Assembly: GCF_021190955.1 (NCBI RefSeq) | Contig: NZ_JAIOAO010000001.1 | Span: 744,001 to 808,000 of the forward strand | Direction of reading: 5' to 3' | DNA: 64,000 nt | Source of the DNA: Parachryseolinea silvisoli | GTDB taxonomy: Bacteria > Bacteroidota > Bacteroidia > Cytophagales > Cyclobacteriaceae | Shown here: piece by piece, positions 1 to 8,515 of the stretch | How the letters are laid out: each line of letters begins with the position of its first letter | Numbering within the stretch: position 1 is the stretch's first letter | Position numbers and translations under genes: made by a program | The notes under the pieces: model-generated | Seen by the model: the letters and a program-made list of their open reading frames with translations, nothing else | Database searches by the model: none | Told to the model about the DNA's origin: nothing

Positions 1-1
1 C

Positions 2-613
2 AAGCTGCGCACCAACCCCCTGAAGCTCGGCAAAAAAGCCAAGCTAGCGGTACCGTTCTACCTGCCCAGCTTCACGCTGAATACGTTGACGGTAAAGATC
101 CTCAACACAGCACTATACATTATGCAGAAGAACGGCGCGCCCATCGCGCACTACGACAAATTCTTCTACCCGCTTGATATGATCAACAACTGGAACCGCG
201 GCTATGGCAAGCGCGGCTTCATTCAATACCAGTTCGTACTGCCGATGGAAAAGGGTCCGGAGAACATCCGGAAGATCCTGACCGAGATCACGCAAAGCAA
301 CTGCGTACCGTTCCTGAACGTGCTGAAAAAATTCGGCAAAGGGCAGGGTGGCCTGCTGTCGTTCCCCTTCGAGGGCTACACCTTCGCCATCGACTTCCCG
401 ATAACGGAGCAGCTGAAGCCGTTTACGCAAAAGCTTGATAAGATGGTGCTGGATATGGGCGGACGGATTTACCTGGGGAAAGATGCCTACTTAGATGAGC
501 CTACATTCAAGGCGATGTACCCCCAACACAAAGACTGGCTGGACATCAAAAAGAAATACGACCCACGAGACGTATTCAGCTCCGACCTATCCCGTCGCAT
601 AGGCCTCGCATAA
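2..613 (+). CDS. FAD-linked oxidase, DprE1-like, C-terminal part
   Basis: The reading frame is already open at the window edge, so the FAD-binding N-terminal half lies upstream. What remains is the C-terminal substrate/cap region of a VAO-type FAD oxidase. The blocks FFYPLDMINNWNRGYGKRGF, FIQYQFVLPM and the closing KYDPRDVFSSDLSRR resemble decaprenylphosphoryl-ribose 2-oxidase (DprE1) and its relatives; the tail KKYDPRDVF is typical of this C-terminal domain. DprE1 epimerises a lipid-linked pentose with a short-chain dehydrogenase partner. Whether this homologue does so cannot be judged without the N-terminus and the upstream neighbour. The gene ends at a strong hairpin terminator. Confidence 0.8.
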   Translation, partial: KLRTNPLKLGKKAKLAVPFYLPSFTLNTLTVKILNTALYIMQKNGAPIAHYDKFFYPLDMINNWNRGYGKRGFIQYQFVLPMEKGPENIRKILTEITQSNCVPFLNVLKKFGKGQGGLLSFPFEGYTFAIDFPITEQLKPFTQKLDKMVLDMGGRIYLGKDAYLDEPTFKAMYPQHKDWLDIKKKYDPRDVFSSDLSRRIGLA

Positions 614-624
614 AGTATAAAGCA

Positions 625-652
625 AAGGCCCCGACAAGTCGGGGCCTTTTTA
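625..652. terminator. Bidirectional intrinsic terminator
   Basis: Perfect 11-bp stem (AAGGCCCCGAC / GTCGGGGCCTT) with an AA loop, followed by a T-rich run on the plus strand and a weaker one on the minus strand. It sits between two convergent genes and can serve both. Confidence 0.9.
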
Positions 653-655
653 TTA

Positions 656-1249
656 TCATTTCTTCGGAGCTTTCTTCTCCTTCTTCGGCCGCTCCTCCAC
701 CGCCTGTTCCAGCTCACCATACCACTGCTCCCCATACTTCCGGATCAGCGGCTCCTTCAAAAACTTATACACCGGCACCTGCAGCTCTTTCCCCAACACA
801 CACGCCGGCGAGCAAATATGCCACTTGTTATAATTCAGCGCCTCAAAGTTCTTTTTAGAAGTAATGCGAATCGGATATAAATGACACGAGATCGGCTTCT
901 TCCACGTAATCTTGCCATCCAGGTAAGCCTGCTCAATCCCACACTTCAAAATCCCCTGCTTGTCATAGATCGCATACACACATTCGCGTCCGTCGATCAC
1001 CGGCGTACACAGGTCGCCATCATCATCCGTCGTATGCGTCCCCAGCTTCTCGATCACGCGAATAGCGTCCTTCGTCAAATACGGTTTTACGATCGGATAG
1101 ATTTCCTCCAGGATCGGAAGCTCGTCCTCGTTCAACGGCGCGCCAAAGTCGCCCTCCACACAGCACGCACCTTTGCATTTGTCCAGGTTGCAGACAAATT
1201 CTTTTTCCACGACATCGTCGGAAACCAATACTTCGCCAATCTTGATCAT
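656..1249 (-). CDS. DUF3109 family cysteine-rich protein
   Basis: A 197-residue protein of the DUF3109 family, of unknown function and common in Bacteroidota. Cysteines occur in [11 protein letters not shown] near the N-terminus, in [30 protein letters not shown] and HICSPAC. This clustering resembles the YkgJ/zinc-or-iron-binding group and suggests a metal site, which is unproven. The C-terminus is a Lys/Glu-rich tail. The ATG at 1249 is chosen over an upstream TTG because a consensus promoter lies only 4 bases before it. Confidence 0.85.
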   Translation of the reverse strand: MIKIGEVLVSDDVVEKEFVCNLDKCKGACCVEGDFGAPLNEDELPILEEIYPIVKPYLTKDAIRVIEKLGTHTTDDDGDLCTPVIDGRECVYAIYDKQGILKCGIEQAYLDGKITWKKPISCHLYPIRITSKKNFEALNYNKWHICSPACVLGKELQVPVYKFLKEPLIRKYGEQWYGELEQAVEERPKKEKKAPKK

Positions 1250-1253
1250 AACA

Positions 1254-1282
1254 CAAAGATACTGAAAATCAGGAACGGTCAA
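1254..1282 (-). promoter_or_regulatory. Promoter of the DUF3109 gene
   Basis: On the minus strand a TTG (1282-1280) is followed after 18 bases by TATCTTTG (1261-1254), an exact match to the Bacteroidota -7 box TAnnTTTG. The start codon begins at 1249, so the 5' leader would be almost absent. Confidence 0.6.
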
Positions 1283-1310
1283 TACGGCGGCCCTGCCTAC
1301 GGCAGGTAAA

Positions 1311-2162
1311 CTAAAACAGCTCGGTCTGGTCGCTGCTGTACACGCTGTGCTGAATCACCTTTGTGGAATACTTGCGGGAGAAGAAGCCTACATAATACGC
1401 CGGCACCTGCATGAGCGGGGAATTGAGCGGGTGCGCCGACAACGCAGTATTCAAGCCCAGCATCAGCATATTGGTCTGATACAACCGCACCATATGCTTG
1501 TAGAACTGAGCATTGCTCGTGGACGCCGCCAGCCGCTGCAAGTCGCCGACGCCGAGAAATCGTTTGAGCGTGGCAGCGTGCTCTTCGTTGTAATAGGAAT
1601 AATTCATTCGCTCGTTCAGCGGCCAGGTGAACGGCATGATGAAACTAAAATTCAGCGCGGCGAGTTTATCTATTGTCGCAAACGGCACAGTAAAGGAAAA
1701 CGGATCGACCAGGCACACCACGGCCACTTTGCCCCCACGGATATTTTTCGGAAGAACAGCCTGCAAGGCCTCCGGGGCGTCGACGGGGTTGCAGTCGAGC
1801 ACGGTGGCGTTCCGATCGCGGAAGCGGCTCGCCAGCCGGCTGCGCAATGCCTGCGCCTGCGTGAAATCGGGCTCGCAAAAAATCCAGTGCGAAATAGGCC
1901 ATTCTTCGCCCATCAGGGTAAAAGCGGCGCCGGGAAAAACGTCGCGTTGGTGGCCATGCGAATACAACCCGCTGCCCGCACAAAGGTCGACTACAATAAT
2001 CTCGCTGGCCCGGCCGGCAACATGACCAATGAATGATTGGACGTAACGTGTAATGACCTGAACCTTTACTTTAAACCAGGGCTCAGCAGCGGTAATACTC
2101 AATCCGTCTTTATACTCCACACGTGGCGCGTTTTTCTCAAAAATACAAAGGACAAATTTCAT
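1311..2162 (-). CDS. Three-Cys-motif partner (TcmP)-like methyltransferase-fold protein
   Basis: A 283-residue protein resembling the TcmP family. It has a long N-terminal helix region ([16 protein letters not shown]), then a Rossmann-like SAM-binding motif, [16 protein letters not shown], and a downstream [12 protein letters not shown] strand where TcmP proteins carry their DP motif. The class is annotated as a partner of proteins with a three-Cys motif, but no obvious partner of that kind is adjacent; the Cys-rich DUF3109 gene next door is a different family. It is divergent from the helicase gene with 43 bases between starts. The family call rests on motif memory, so a generic class I methyltransferase remains possible. 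Confidence 0.55.
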   Translation of the reverse strand: MKFVLCIFEKNAPRVEYKDGLSITAAEPWFKVKVQVITRYVQSFIGHVAGRASEIIVVDLCAGSGLYSHGHQRDVFPGAAFTLMGEEWPISHWIFCEPDFTQAQALRSRLASRFRDRNATVLDCNPVDAPEALQAVLPKNIRGGKVAVVCLVDPFSFTVPFATIDKLAALNFSFIMPFTWPLNERMNYSYYNEEHAATLKRFLGVGDLQRLAASTSNAQFYKHMVRLYQTNMLMLGLNTALSAHPLNSPLMQVPAYYVGFFSRKYSTKVIQHSVYSSDQTELF

Positions 2163-2205
2163 TAAAAGGATGTCCGTCTTTAATGTTTAATTTGCGCTCT
2201 CAATT

Positions 2206-4467
2206 ATGACTGAATACTTAGATACCCTCAACGAACCTCAACGCGAAGGCGTACTCACCACCGAAGGTCCCGTCATGCTCATTGCCGGCGCCGGCTCGGG
2301 CAAGACCCGGGTGCTGACCTTTCGCATTGCCTACCTCATTCGGGAAAAGAATGTTGATCCGTTCAGCATCATGGCGCTGACCTTTACCAACAAGGCGGCC
2401 AAGGAGATGCGCGAGCGTATCGAAAAAGTCGTGGGCAGCGACGCCCGCAGCCTGATGATGGGTACGTTTCACTCGGTGTTCTCGCGCATTCTCCGCGCGG
2501 AGGCACACCACATAGGGTATCCCAATAACTTTACGATCTACGATACCGACGATGTCAAGCAGTTGCTGCGCACCATTATCAAGGAGAAAGGCCTGGACGA
2601 TGCGGTATATAAAGTCAATACCGTGCTGAGCCGCATTTCTTCCGCCAAGAACAAGCTGATCGGCGCCGACGAATACCTGCGGAACGCGGAGCTGATGGGT
2701 GATGACGCGGCAAACATGCGGCCCGAAATCGGCAACATCTATAAAATTTATACCAACCGCCTGTACAAGTCGGGCGCCATGGACTTTGACGACCTGCTGT
2801 TCAACACCGACAAGCTCTTTAAAGAGCATCTCGACGTGCTGAACAAATACCAGCAGCGCATTCAATACCTGATGGTGGACGAGTTTCAGGATACCAACCT
2901 CTGCCAGTATTACATCATTCGCAAGCTGGCCGCGGTGCGGGAGAACGTCTGCGTGGTAGGCGACGATGCGCAAAGTATTTATGCCTTCCGCGGAGCAGAC
3001 ATTACCAACATCCTGAACTTCGAGCGTGACTATGCCGACCTGAAAGTGATCAAGCTGGAGCAGAACTATCGCTCCACCAGCAACATTGTGCAAGCCGCCA
3101 ACTCGGTCATCAAACGCAACCGCGCGCAGCTGCCCAAGAATGTGTGGACGGCCAACGAAGAGGGCAAGCTCATCGAGCTGATCAAAGCTGTATCCGACAA
3201 TGAAGAAGGCCGCCTCGTGGCAACCTCCATCTTCCAGGAGCGCATGCAGCACCAGATGAAGTATAGCGACTTTGCCATATTATACCGCACCAACAGCCAG
3301 TCGCGTGCGCTGGAAGAATCGCTGCGACGCATGAACATTCCGTACCGCATGGTGGGCGGTCTGTCGTTCTACCAGCGCAAAGAGATCAAAGACATTCTGG
3401 CGTACCTGCGTTTCACCATGAACCAGCAGGACGAGGCCTCGTTCCGCCGCATCATCAACCTGCCCAAGCGTGGCATCGGCGATGCTACCGTCGACAAGAT
3501 TGTAGTCGCCGCCAACGACCACGGCGCCCCGCTGTGGGACATTGTACAGAACGTGACGCCCTTTGTGGGTGGACGTGTGGCCGGACCGATTGACGACTTC
3601 GTGGCCATGATCAAACGCTTCTCGATGGAGATCGAGCGCAAAGATGCCTACGAAGCCGCCTTCGAAATTGCCAAAAGCTCCGGCCTGCTGCGCGAGCTGT
3701 ACGAAGACAAGACCGTAGAGGGCCTGAGCCGCTACGAAAACGTACAGGAGCTACTGAACGCCATCAAGGAATTTACCGACGACCCCGAGCGCCAGGATAA
3801 AAGCCTGGGGGCTTTTCTGCAAGAGGTGTCGCTGCTGACAGGGCAGGACGAAGAGAAGGATAAGGACCCGGACAAAGTCACGCTCATGACCATTCACATG
3901 GCCAAGGGGCTTGAGTTTAAGTATGTCTACATGGTGGGCATGGAGGAAGACCTCTTCCCGTCGCAGATGATGATCAACAGCCGCGCCGACCTGGAAGAGG
4001 AGCGCCGCCTGTTTTACGTGGCCATTACACGGGCAGAGAAACGCCTGTTCCTCTCCTACGCGCTGTCGCGCTACCGCTTCGGACGCCTCAAGAATTCCGA
4101 GCCCAGCCGTTTCCTCGACGATATCGATTCATCCTTCATTAAGGTCAGCAGCAAGTTTAGCAGCGCCATCGAGTCTACACCGCCGCCCAGCCAGTATGCC
4201 AAAAAGCTGGTGGCCGGCATCAAGAAAACCGTTACCTCCGCACCGCCGACACGCCCGGTGACGTACAAACCACCGGCCGACTTCATCCCGAGCGACACGG
4301 GGGCCCTGCAGGTAGGCATGCGGGTAGAGCATCCGAAATTCGGCTTTGGCACGGTTTTGCAAATGGATACGTCCGGCGCGGACCGCAAGGCCAAGATCGG
4401 CTTTAAGGACATCGGCGAAAAGACCCTGCTGCTGAGCTTCGCCAAGCTGCGCATCGTCGAGAATTAG
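2206..4467 (+). CDS. pcrA: UvrD/PcrA-type ATP-dependent 3'-5' DNA helicase
   Basis: A full-length (753 aa) superfamily 1A helicase. It has the Q-motif LNEPQREGV, Walker A AGAGSGKT (residues 27-34), motif Ia LTFTNKAAKEMRERI, motif II VDEFQDTN (from residue 224), motif III GDDAQSIYAFRGAD, motif IV QNYRS, motif V VTLMTIHMAKGLEF and motif VI EERRLFYVAITRAEK. The C-terminus ends in a Tudor-like block (VGMRVEHPKFGFGTVLQ) typical of PcrA/UvrD, where it contacts RNA polymerase. The expected role is nucleotide excision repair and removal of RecA or stalled complexes. It is monocistronic as far as can be seen. Confidence 0.96.
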   Translation: MTEYLDTLNEPQREGVLTTEGPVMLIAGAGSGKTRVLTFRIAYLIREKNVDPFSIMALTFTNKAAKEMRERIEKVVGSDARSLMMGTFHSVFSRILRAEAHHIGYPNNFTIYDTDDVKQLLRTIIKEKGLDDAVYKVNTVLSRISSAKNKLIGADEYLRNAELMGDDAANMRPEIGNIYKIYTNRLYKSGAMDFDDLLFNTDKLFKEHLDVLNKYQQRIQYLMVDEFQDTNLCQYYIIRKLAAVRENVCVVGDDAQSIYAFRGADITNILNFERDYADLKVIKLEQNYRSTSNIVQAANSVIKRNRAQLPKNVWTANEEGKLIELIKAVSDNEEGRLVATSIFQERMQHQMKYSDFAILYRTNSQSRALEESLRRMNIPYRMVGGLSFYQRKEIKDILAYLRFTMNQQDEASFRRIINLPKRGIGDATVDKIVVAANDHGAPLWDIVQNVTPFVGGRVAGPIDDFVAMIKRFSMEIERKDAYEAAFEIAKSSGLLRELYEDKTVEGLSRYENVQELLNAIKEFTDDPERQDKSLGAFLQEVSLLTGQDEEKDKDPDKVTLMTIHMAKGLEFKYVYMVGMEEDLFPSQMMINSRADLEEERRLFYVAITRAEKRLFLSYALSRYRFGRLKNSEPSRFLDDIDSSFIKVSSKFSSAIESTPPPSQYAKKLVAGIKKTVTSAPPTRPVTYKPPADFIPSDTGALQVGMRVEHPKFGFGTVLQMDTSGADRKAKIGFKDIGEKTLLLSFAKLRIVEN

Positions 4468-4670
4468 GGCTGAAATGCGCTTCCGGTCAGTATTTTACTT
4501 TTGATGAAATATCCGTTACCTTGCGGTTAAATATAATTTACCTGAAAGGACCCGGATCCATTGCCATTGAACTTTTACCGGACATCCTGAGCAATCGGTG
4601 CCTGATCTCATTAAATTTTTGACAACACCCACCGGCCCTTGCCGGCGGAAGTACCAATAAAAAAAACTGT
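4468..4670. other. Intergenic region with promoter-like box and hairpin
   Basis: A 203-base gap. It holds an exact TAnnTTTG box (TACTTTTG, 4496-4503) pointing toward DUF4290-murA and a small CCGGC/GCCGG hairpin around 4629-4642 just before the DUF4290 start. No convincing -33 element and no ORF were seen. Confidence 0.45.
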
Positions 4671-5399
4671 ATGATAGGAGAATATAATACTTCCCGTCCC
4701 CACATCATTTTGAAAGAATACGGCCGCAACGTACAAAAGCTTGTCGAGTACATTCGCCAACAACCCGATAAGCAAAAACGTACCGAGCTGGCCTATACGC
4801 TGATCGAGCTGATCAAACAGCTCACGCCCTCCATCAAAGAGCAGGGCGAAGATCCACAACGCATGTGGGACGATTTGTATATCATCGCCGACTTCGACCT
4901 CGATGTAAACAATCCCTATACCATACCCGACCGCGAGACCGTCTTCAAGAAGCCCCTCAAGGTAGAGTACCCGAAGAACGACGTACGCTTTAAGCACTAC
5001 GGCAAGAACATCGAGAAGCTGGTAAAAGAAGCGCTGAAGAAAGAAGATCCGCAAGAGCGCGAAGACGCCATCATCTACCTGGGCAAGCTCATGAAAACGT
5101 TCTACGCCAACTGGAACAAAGAGCCCCTGGATGACTCGGTCATCCTGCGTGATATCAATATGATGTCGGGCGGTGCGCTGAACATGACCATCGACAAAAT
5201 ACGCGAAGACAACCTCTTCGAGAAGTTATACAAAGAACGTAAAAAGGTCCGCCCGCAAGGGGGCCCCAGTGGCAATCAGGCCCACCCGGGGCATCAAAGC
5301 CACAACCGTCAGGGAGGTGGCACCGGTGGTCACAACCGCCCCTTCAACAAGAACCGTGGCAATAACAACAACAATTTCAAGCGCAGAAGAGATCAATAG
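4671..5399 (+). CDS. DUF4290 family protein
   Basis: A 242-residue member of DUF4290, a Bacteroidota-specific family of unknown function. The first ~190 residues are helical and conserved (YNTSRPHIILKEYGRNVQK at the start). The last ~45 residues are a low-complexity Gly/Asn/His/Arg tail ending in NNNNFKRRRDQ, which looks disordered and possibly nucleic-acid binding. murA starts 22 bases downstream, so the two are probably co-transcribed. The link with peptidoglycan synthesis is by neighbourhood only. Confidence 0.88.
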   Translation: MIGEYNTSRPHIILKEYGRNVQKLVEYIRQQPDKQKRTELAYTLIELIKQLTPSIKEQGEDPQRMWDDLYIIADFDLDVNNPYTIPDRETVFKKPLKVEYPKNDVRFKHYGKNIEKLVKEALKKEDPQEREDAIIYLGKLMKTFYANWNKEPLDDSVILRDINMMSGGALNMTIDKIREDNLFEKLYKERKKVRPQGGPSGNQAHPGHQSHNRQGGGTGGHNRPFNKNRGNNNNNFKRRRDQ

Positions 5400-5421
5400 C
5401 CATTAGAACAGAGCGTATTCC

Positions 5422-6735
5422 ATGAGCATTTTCAAGATACGGGGTGGAAAAAAACTGAAAGGTGAGATCACTCCCCAGGGTGCCAAAAACGAAGCACTGC
5501 AAATTCTGAGCGCCGTGCTGCTGTCGCCAGAGACCATCACGATCCACAACATTCCAGACATCGTTGACGTCAACAAGCTCATCGAGCTCATTGGCGACCT
5601 GGGCAGCAAGGTCGAGCGCCTCGGCAATGGCTCTTGCCGCTTTACCTCCAACAACATCAATACAGCTTTTTTAGAGACCGACGAGTACCGCAAGAAAGCG
5701 GCCGCGCTGCGCGGCTCCGTGATGTTGCTCGGTCCGATCCTGGCCCGCTTTGGCAAGGCCACCCTGCCCAAACCGGGTGGAGACAAGATCGGCCGTCGTC
5801 GTTTGGATACGCACTTCCTCGGGTTCCAGAAACTTGGCGCCCGGTTTAACTTCGACGCCAGCGAGCACCTCTTCCACATCGACGCCAGCGAGCTCCGCGG
5901 CTGCTACATGTTGCTGGACGAAGCGTCTGTCACCGGCACGGCCAACGTCGTCATGGCGGCAGTCCTGGCCAAAGGCACGACAACCATTTACAACGCGGCC
6001 TGCGAACCCTACCTGCAACAGCTCTGCCTCATGCTCAACCGCATGGGTGCAAAGATCAGCGGTGTAGGCTCCAACCTGCTCACCATTGAAGGTGTAGACA
6101 AGCTCGGCGGCACGGAACATACCATGCTGCCCGACATGATCGAGATCGGCAGCTTCATCGGCCTGGCGGCCATGACCCAATCGGAAATTACGATCAAAAA
6201 TTGCCGCATCGACATGCTCGGCGTTATCCCGGACATCTTCCGACGCCTGGGTATCAAACTCGAATTCCGCGGCGATGATATCTTTATCCCTTCTCAGGAA
6301 CGCTATGAGATCGAGACCTTCATCGACGGCTCTATCCTGACCGTAGCCGATTCCCCCTGGCCCGGCTTCACGCCCGACCTGATCAGTATTGTGCTGGTCG
6401 TGGCGACGCAAGCCAAAGGCACCGTGCTCATTCACCAGAAGATGTTTGAAAGCCGCCTGTTCTTTGTCGATAAGCTGATCGACATGGGTGCGCAGATCAT
6501 CCTGTGTGATCCGCACCGCGCGAACGTCATTGGCCTGGACCGCAAGCAGCCGCTCAAAGGCATCAAGATGTCGTCACCCGACATCCGTGCCGGTGTGGCC
6601 CTGCTCATCGCGGCCCTGTCAGCACCGGGCACCAGCGAGATCTCGAACATCGAGCAGATCGACCGCGGCTACCAAAACATCGAAGCCCGTCTACGCGCCA
6701 TTGGTGCGGACATCGAGCGTGTCGGCGGCAACTAG
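5422..6735 (+). CDS. murA: UDP-N-acetylglucosamine 1-carboxyvinyltransferase (MurA)
   Basis: Catalyses the first committed step of peptidoglycan synthesis, transfer of enolpyruvate from PEP to UDP-GlcNAc in the cytoplasm. At 437 aa it has the family's usual length, with the N-terminal GAKNEALQILSAVLLSPE (Lys-Asn pair of the active site) and repeated inside-out barrel blocks. The catalytic loop reads LPKPGGDKIGRRRLDTH, so the residue aligned with E. coli Cys115, the target of fosfomycin, is Asp121. Asp at this site is known from mycobacterial and chlamydial MurA and gives intrinsic fosfomycin resistance. It is downstream of DUF4290. Confidence 0.97.
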   Translation: MSIFKIRGGKKLKGEITPQGAKNEALQILSAVLLSPETITIHNIPDIVDVNKLIELIGDLGSKVERLGNGSCRFTSNNINTAFLETDEYRKKAAALRGSVMLLGPILARFGKATLPKPGGDKIGRRRLDTHFLGFQKLGARFNFDASEHLFHIDASELRGCYMLLDEASVTGTANVVMAAVLAKGTTTIYNAACEPYLQQLCLMLNRMGAKISGVGSNLLTIEGVDKLGGTEHTMLPDMIEIGSFIGLAAMTQSEITIKNCRIDMLGVIPDIFRRLGIKLEFRGDDIFIPSQERYEIETFIDGSILTVADSPWPGFTPDLISIVLVVATQAKGTVLIHQKMFESRLFFVDKLIDMGAQIILCDPHRANVIGLDRKQPLKGIKMSSPDIRAGVALLIAALSAPGTSEISNIEQIDRGYQNIEARLRAIGADIERVGGN

Positions 6736-6757
6736 GAAATCTTCTTTTTTCGTGGGA

Positions 6758-7528
6758 TTATAAGTCTATCCGGATGGCTACCGGACAGTGGTCCGAGCCG
6801 TGGTATTCGTTGTAGATGGCCGCCTCTTGAACTTTGTTCATCAACGACTCTGCGACCAGGAAGTAGTCAATGCGCCAGCCAACGTTTTTCTCGCGGGCTT
6901 TCGTCACGTAGTCCCAATAGGAATATTTAACCTGCTCCGGATAAAACCGCCGGAAGGTGTCTACGAACCCGGCTTCCAGCAGGCGGGTGAAGCCGTCTAT
7001 TTCGCGCTGGGTATAGCCGGCAGACTTGTTGTAGTTCTCTTTTGCGCGGGCAATGTCGATGGCCTGATGGGCTACGTTCAGGTCACCACAGACAATGACC
7101 GGCTTGCGGCGACTGAGCCATAGCAGATGCTCCCTAAACTCCTTATCCCAACGCTCGCGGTAGTCCAGGCGCGCCAGTCCTTCGCCGGAGTTAGGCGTGT
7201 AGACCGTTACCACAAAGTAGGTCGCAAACTCGGCTGTGATCACGCGTCCCTCCTGGTCGTGCTCTTCCAGGCCCAGGTCGTAGGTCACCTGCATCGGCTC
7301 TTCTTTGCTCAGGATGGCCGTGCCGGAATAGCCCTTGCGGGCCTTGGAGGAATTGACATACACATGGTACCCCGGCAGCAACTCCAGCGCTGAGCGCACT
7401 TCTTCCACAGCCGCTTTGGTCTCCTGGAAACAGAGAATATCCGGGTCCATCTGCGCGACATCTTTCAGAAAGTCCTTTTTGATGATCGAGCGGATGCCGT
7501 TTACGTTCCAGTTGACGAAATGCTTCAT
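6758..7528 (-). CDS. xth: Exodeoxyribonuclease III (AP endonuclease family)
   Basis: A 256-residue exonuclease/endonuclease/phosphatase-fold enzyme. Visible motifs are NWNVNGIRS at the N-terminus, the metal-binding Glu in LCFQETKA, the GDLNVAH block, a Trp/Tyr-rich YSYWDY segment, GWRIDYFLV and the terminal GSDHCPVAI with the catalytic His. The family cuts abasic sites and degrades duplex DNA 3'-5' in base excision repair. The gene converges on murA and appears to be transcribed alone. Confidence 0.95.
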   Translation of the reverse strand: MKHFVNWNVNGIRSIIKKDFLKDVAQMDPDILCFQETKAAVEEVRSALELLPGYHVYVNSSKARKGYSGTAILSKEEPMQVTYDLGLEEHDQEGRVITAEFATYFVVTVYTPNSGEGLARLDYRERWDKEFREHLLWLSRRKPVIVCGDLNVAHQAIDIARAKENYNKSAGYTQREIDGFTRLLEAGFVDTFRRFYPEQVKYSYWDYVTKAREKNVGWRIDYFLVAESLMNKVQEAAIYNEYHGSDHCPVAIRIDL

Positions 7529-7795
7529 AGGGTTGATTTTGCGGCCTCAATGTTAAGAAAGTTCGCGGGGAAGTCTCAACGAAAACAGAAAAAGTGGCGG
7601 GGTAGCCCGCGAAGACAGATTAGACGATGAATGGGTTTGATGTAAACGATAGCGTTCGTCAATACCCGCAAGAAAATACAATCAAATATTTGATTATCAA
7701 TAAATTGTAATTTATTCGCGATAACATTCGATCACTTTTCAGTGTTTTTCGTTAAATTTGTAGACCAGCAGTAATCAAAAAAATGTTGTAAAACC
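7529..7795. other. AT-rich intergenic region with palindromes and promoter-like box
   Basis: It contains a perfect 16-bp palindrome, AATCAAATATTTGATT (7680-7695), then an inverted repeat AATAAAT/ATTTATT with a 4-base centre (7699-7716). A TAAATTTG box (7753-7760) follows, matching TAnnTTTG and lying 35 bases before a GTG-started ORF. The stretch is visibly more AT-rich than the flanking genes. Confidence 0.5.
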
Positions 7796-7957
7796 GTGAA
7801 AGCAAGAAACTCACATAGTAAATCCTCCTCCGGTAAAAAGTCGATAGGCTCAATTCTTGTAAAATTGGTTGAGGATAAGAAAGACATTGAGAAAAAAATT
7901 CTTTCTGGTGATTATTCTGGCTTAAAAAAGCAGCACAAGCTTGTCCAGCCGATATGA
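7796..7957 (+). CDS. Small basic protein upstream of the DUF6169-like gene
   Basis: A 53-residue ORF starting with GTG and ending in TGA. The product is Lys/Ser-rich at its N-terminus, then has a helical block (SIGSILVKLVEDKKDIEKKI) and ends in KLVQPI. A TAAATTTG promoter box 35 bases upstream and codon-like composition support it. I do not recognise a family with certainty. The next frame starts across its stop codon, so the two ORFs form a pair, perhaps a small regulator plus effector; that is inference. Confidence 0.45.
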   Translation: MKARNSHSKSSSGKKSIGSILVKLVEDKKDIEKKILSGDYSGLKKQHKLVQPI

Positions 7958-8401
7958 GGTTTCTCCATTCCAAGGAACCTATCAATTCGTAGCAAAGAAT
8001 GAAATCCAGTATGCACTTTTTCAGACATAACGGAGAATTTTGATGACTTTGATACTAAGAATTGTCGTATCCTTATGTTTAATCTCACAAACAAATCCAT
8101 AGATGTCCTTCCACCGTTGGATAGTCGTGTGGGAGTAACAGTGACCTGGATTCTTTCGGAGTTTTTCAAAAGCAATGATGATGTAGTTATATATGTAGCC
8201 GACACAAAGGATGGCAGACATGAAAAACGTCGTCAACGATTTGACAGATGGCTACGGGACTATCCTATAGCGGGCGTAGTGATTGATGACTACACCTATG
8301 AAAATCTTTTAGCTGGGATTATCCGGAAGGAAACTGGACTTCACAAGTCGATTTCAGATGAGCTTAGGATGGAGTTCGATAAGATGAAGGAGGGATATTA
8401 G
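7926..8401 (+). pseudogene. DUF6169-like gene with an apparent -1-base frameshift
   Basis: The N-terminal part (RYEVSPFQGTYQFVAK, NEIQYALFQ) is open in one frame from 7926 to a TAA at 8028. The rest continues in another frame, from about 8021 (SDITENFDDF) through a 108-residue ORF beginning at the ATG at 8075. That block, DSRVGVTVTWILSEFFK, then VVIYVADTKDGRHEKRRQRF, then FDRWLRDYP, resembles DUF6169. One extra T in the five-T run at 8017-8021 would join the halves into about 150 residues. Either the gene is broken, the run is mis-sequenced, or expression uses slippage. No N-terminal ATG is visible; TTG at 7941 is possible. Confidence 0.5.
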
Positions 8402-8461
8402 GGGATCGTTAACTGCCCCCTAAACGCTTGTCACGAATGGCTTACAACGAAGTAAAAACAG

Positions 8462-8489
8462 AAAGCCCTGTACGACAGTACAAGGCTTT
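8462..8489 (-). terminator. Terminator of the 52-aa protein gene
   Basis: Twelve-bp stem with one mismatch (AAAGCCTTGTAC / GTACAGGGCTTT on the minus strand) and a 4-base loop, followed on the minus strand by CTGTTTTTAC. It lies 27 bases after the minus-strand stop codon at 8516. Confidence 0.65.
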
Positions 8490-8515
8490 ACCATATCATA
8501 AAAGGTCAGGACTGC

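Noticed and set aside
1292-1306. CCTGCC-TAC-GGCAGG hairpin as a terminator of the TcmP-like gene
   Set aside because: A 6-bp stem with no T-run in the right direction; too weak to claim.
2218-3252. 344-codon minus-strand frame opposite the helicase
   Set aside because: Antisense shadow of conserved helicase motifs.
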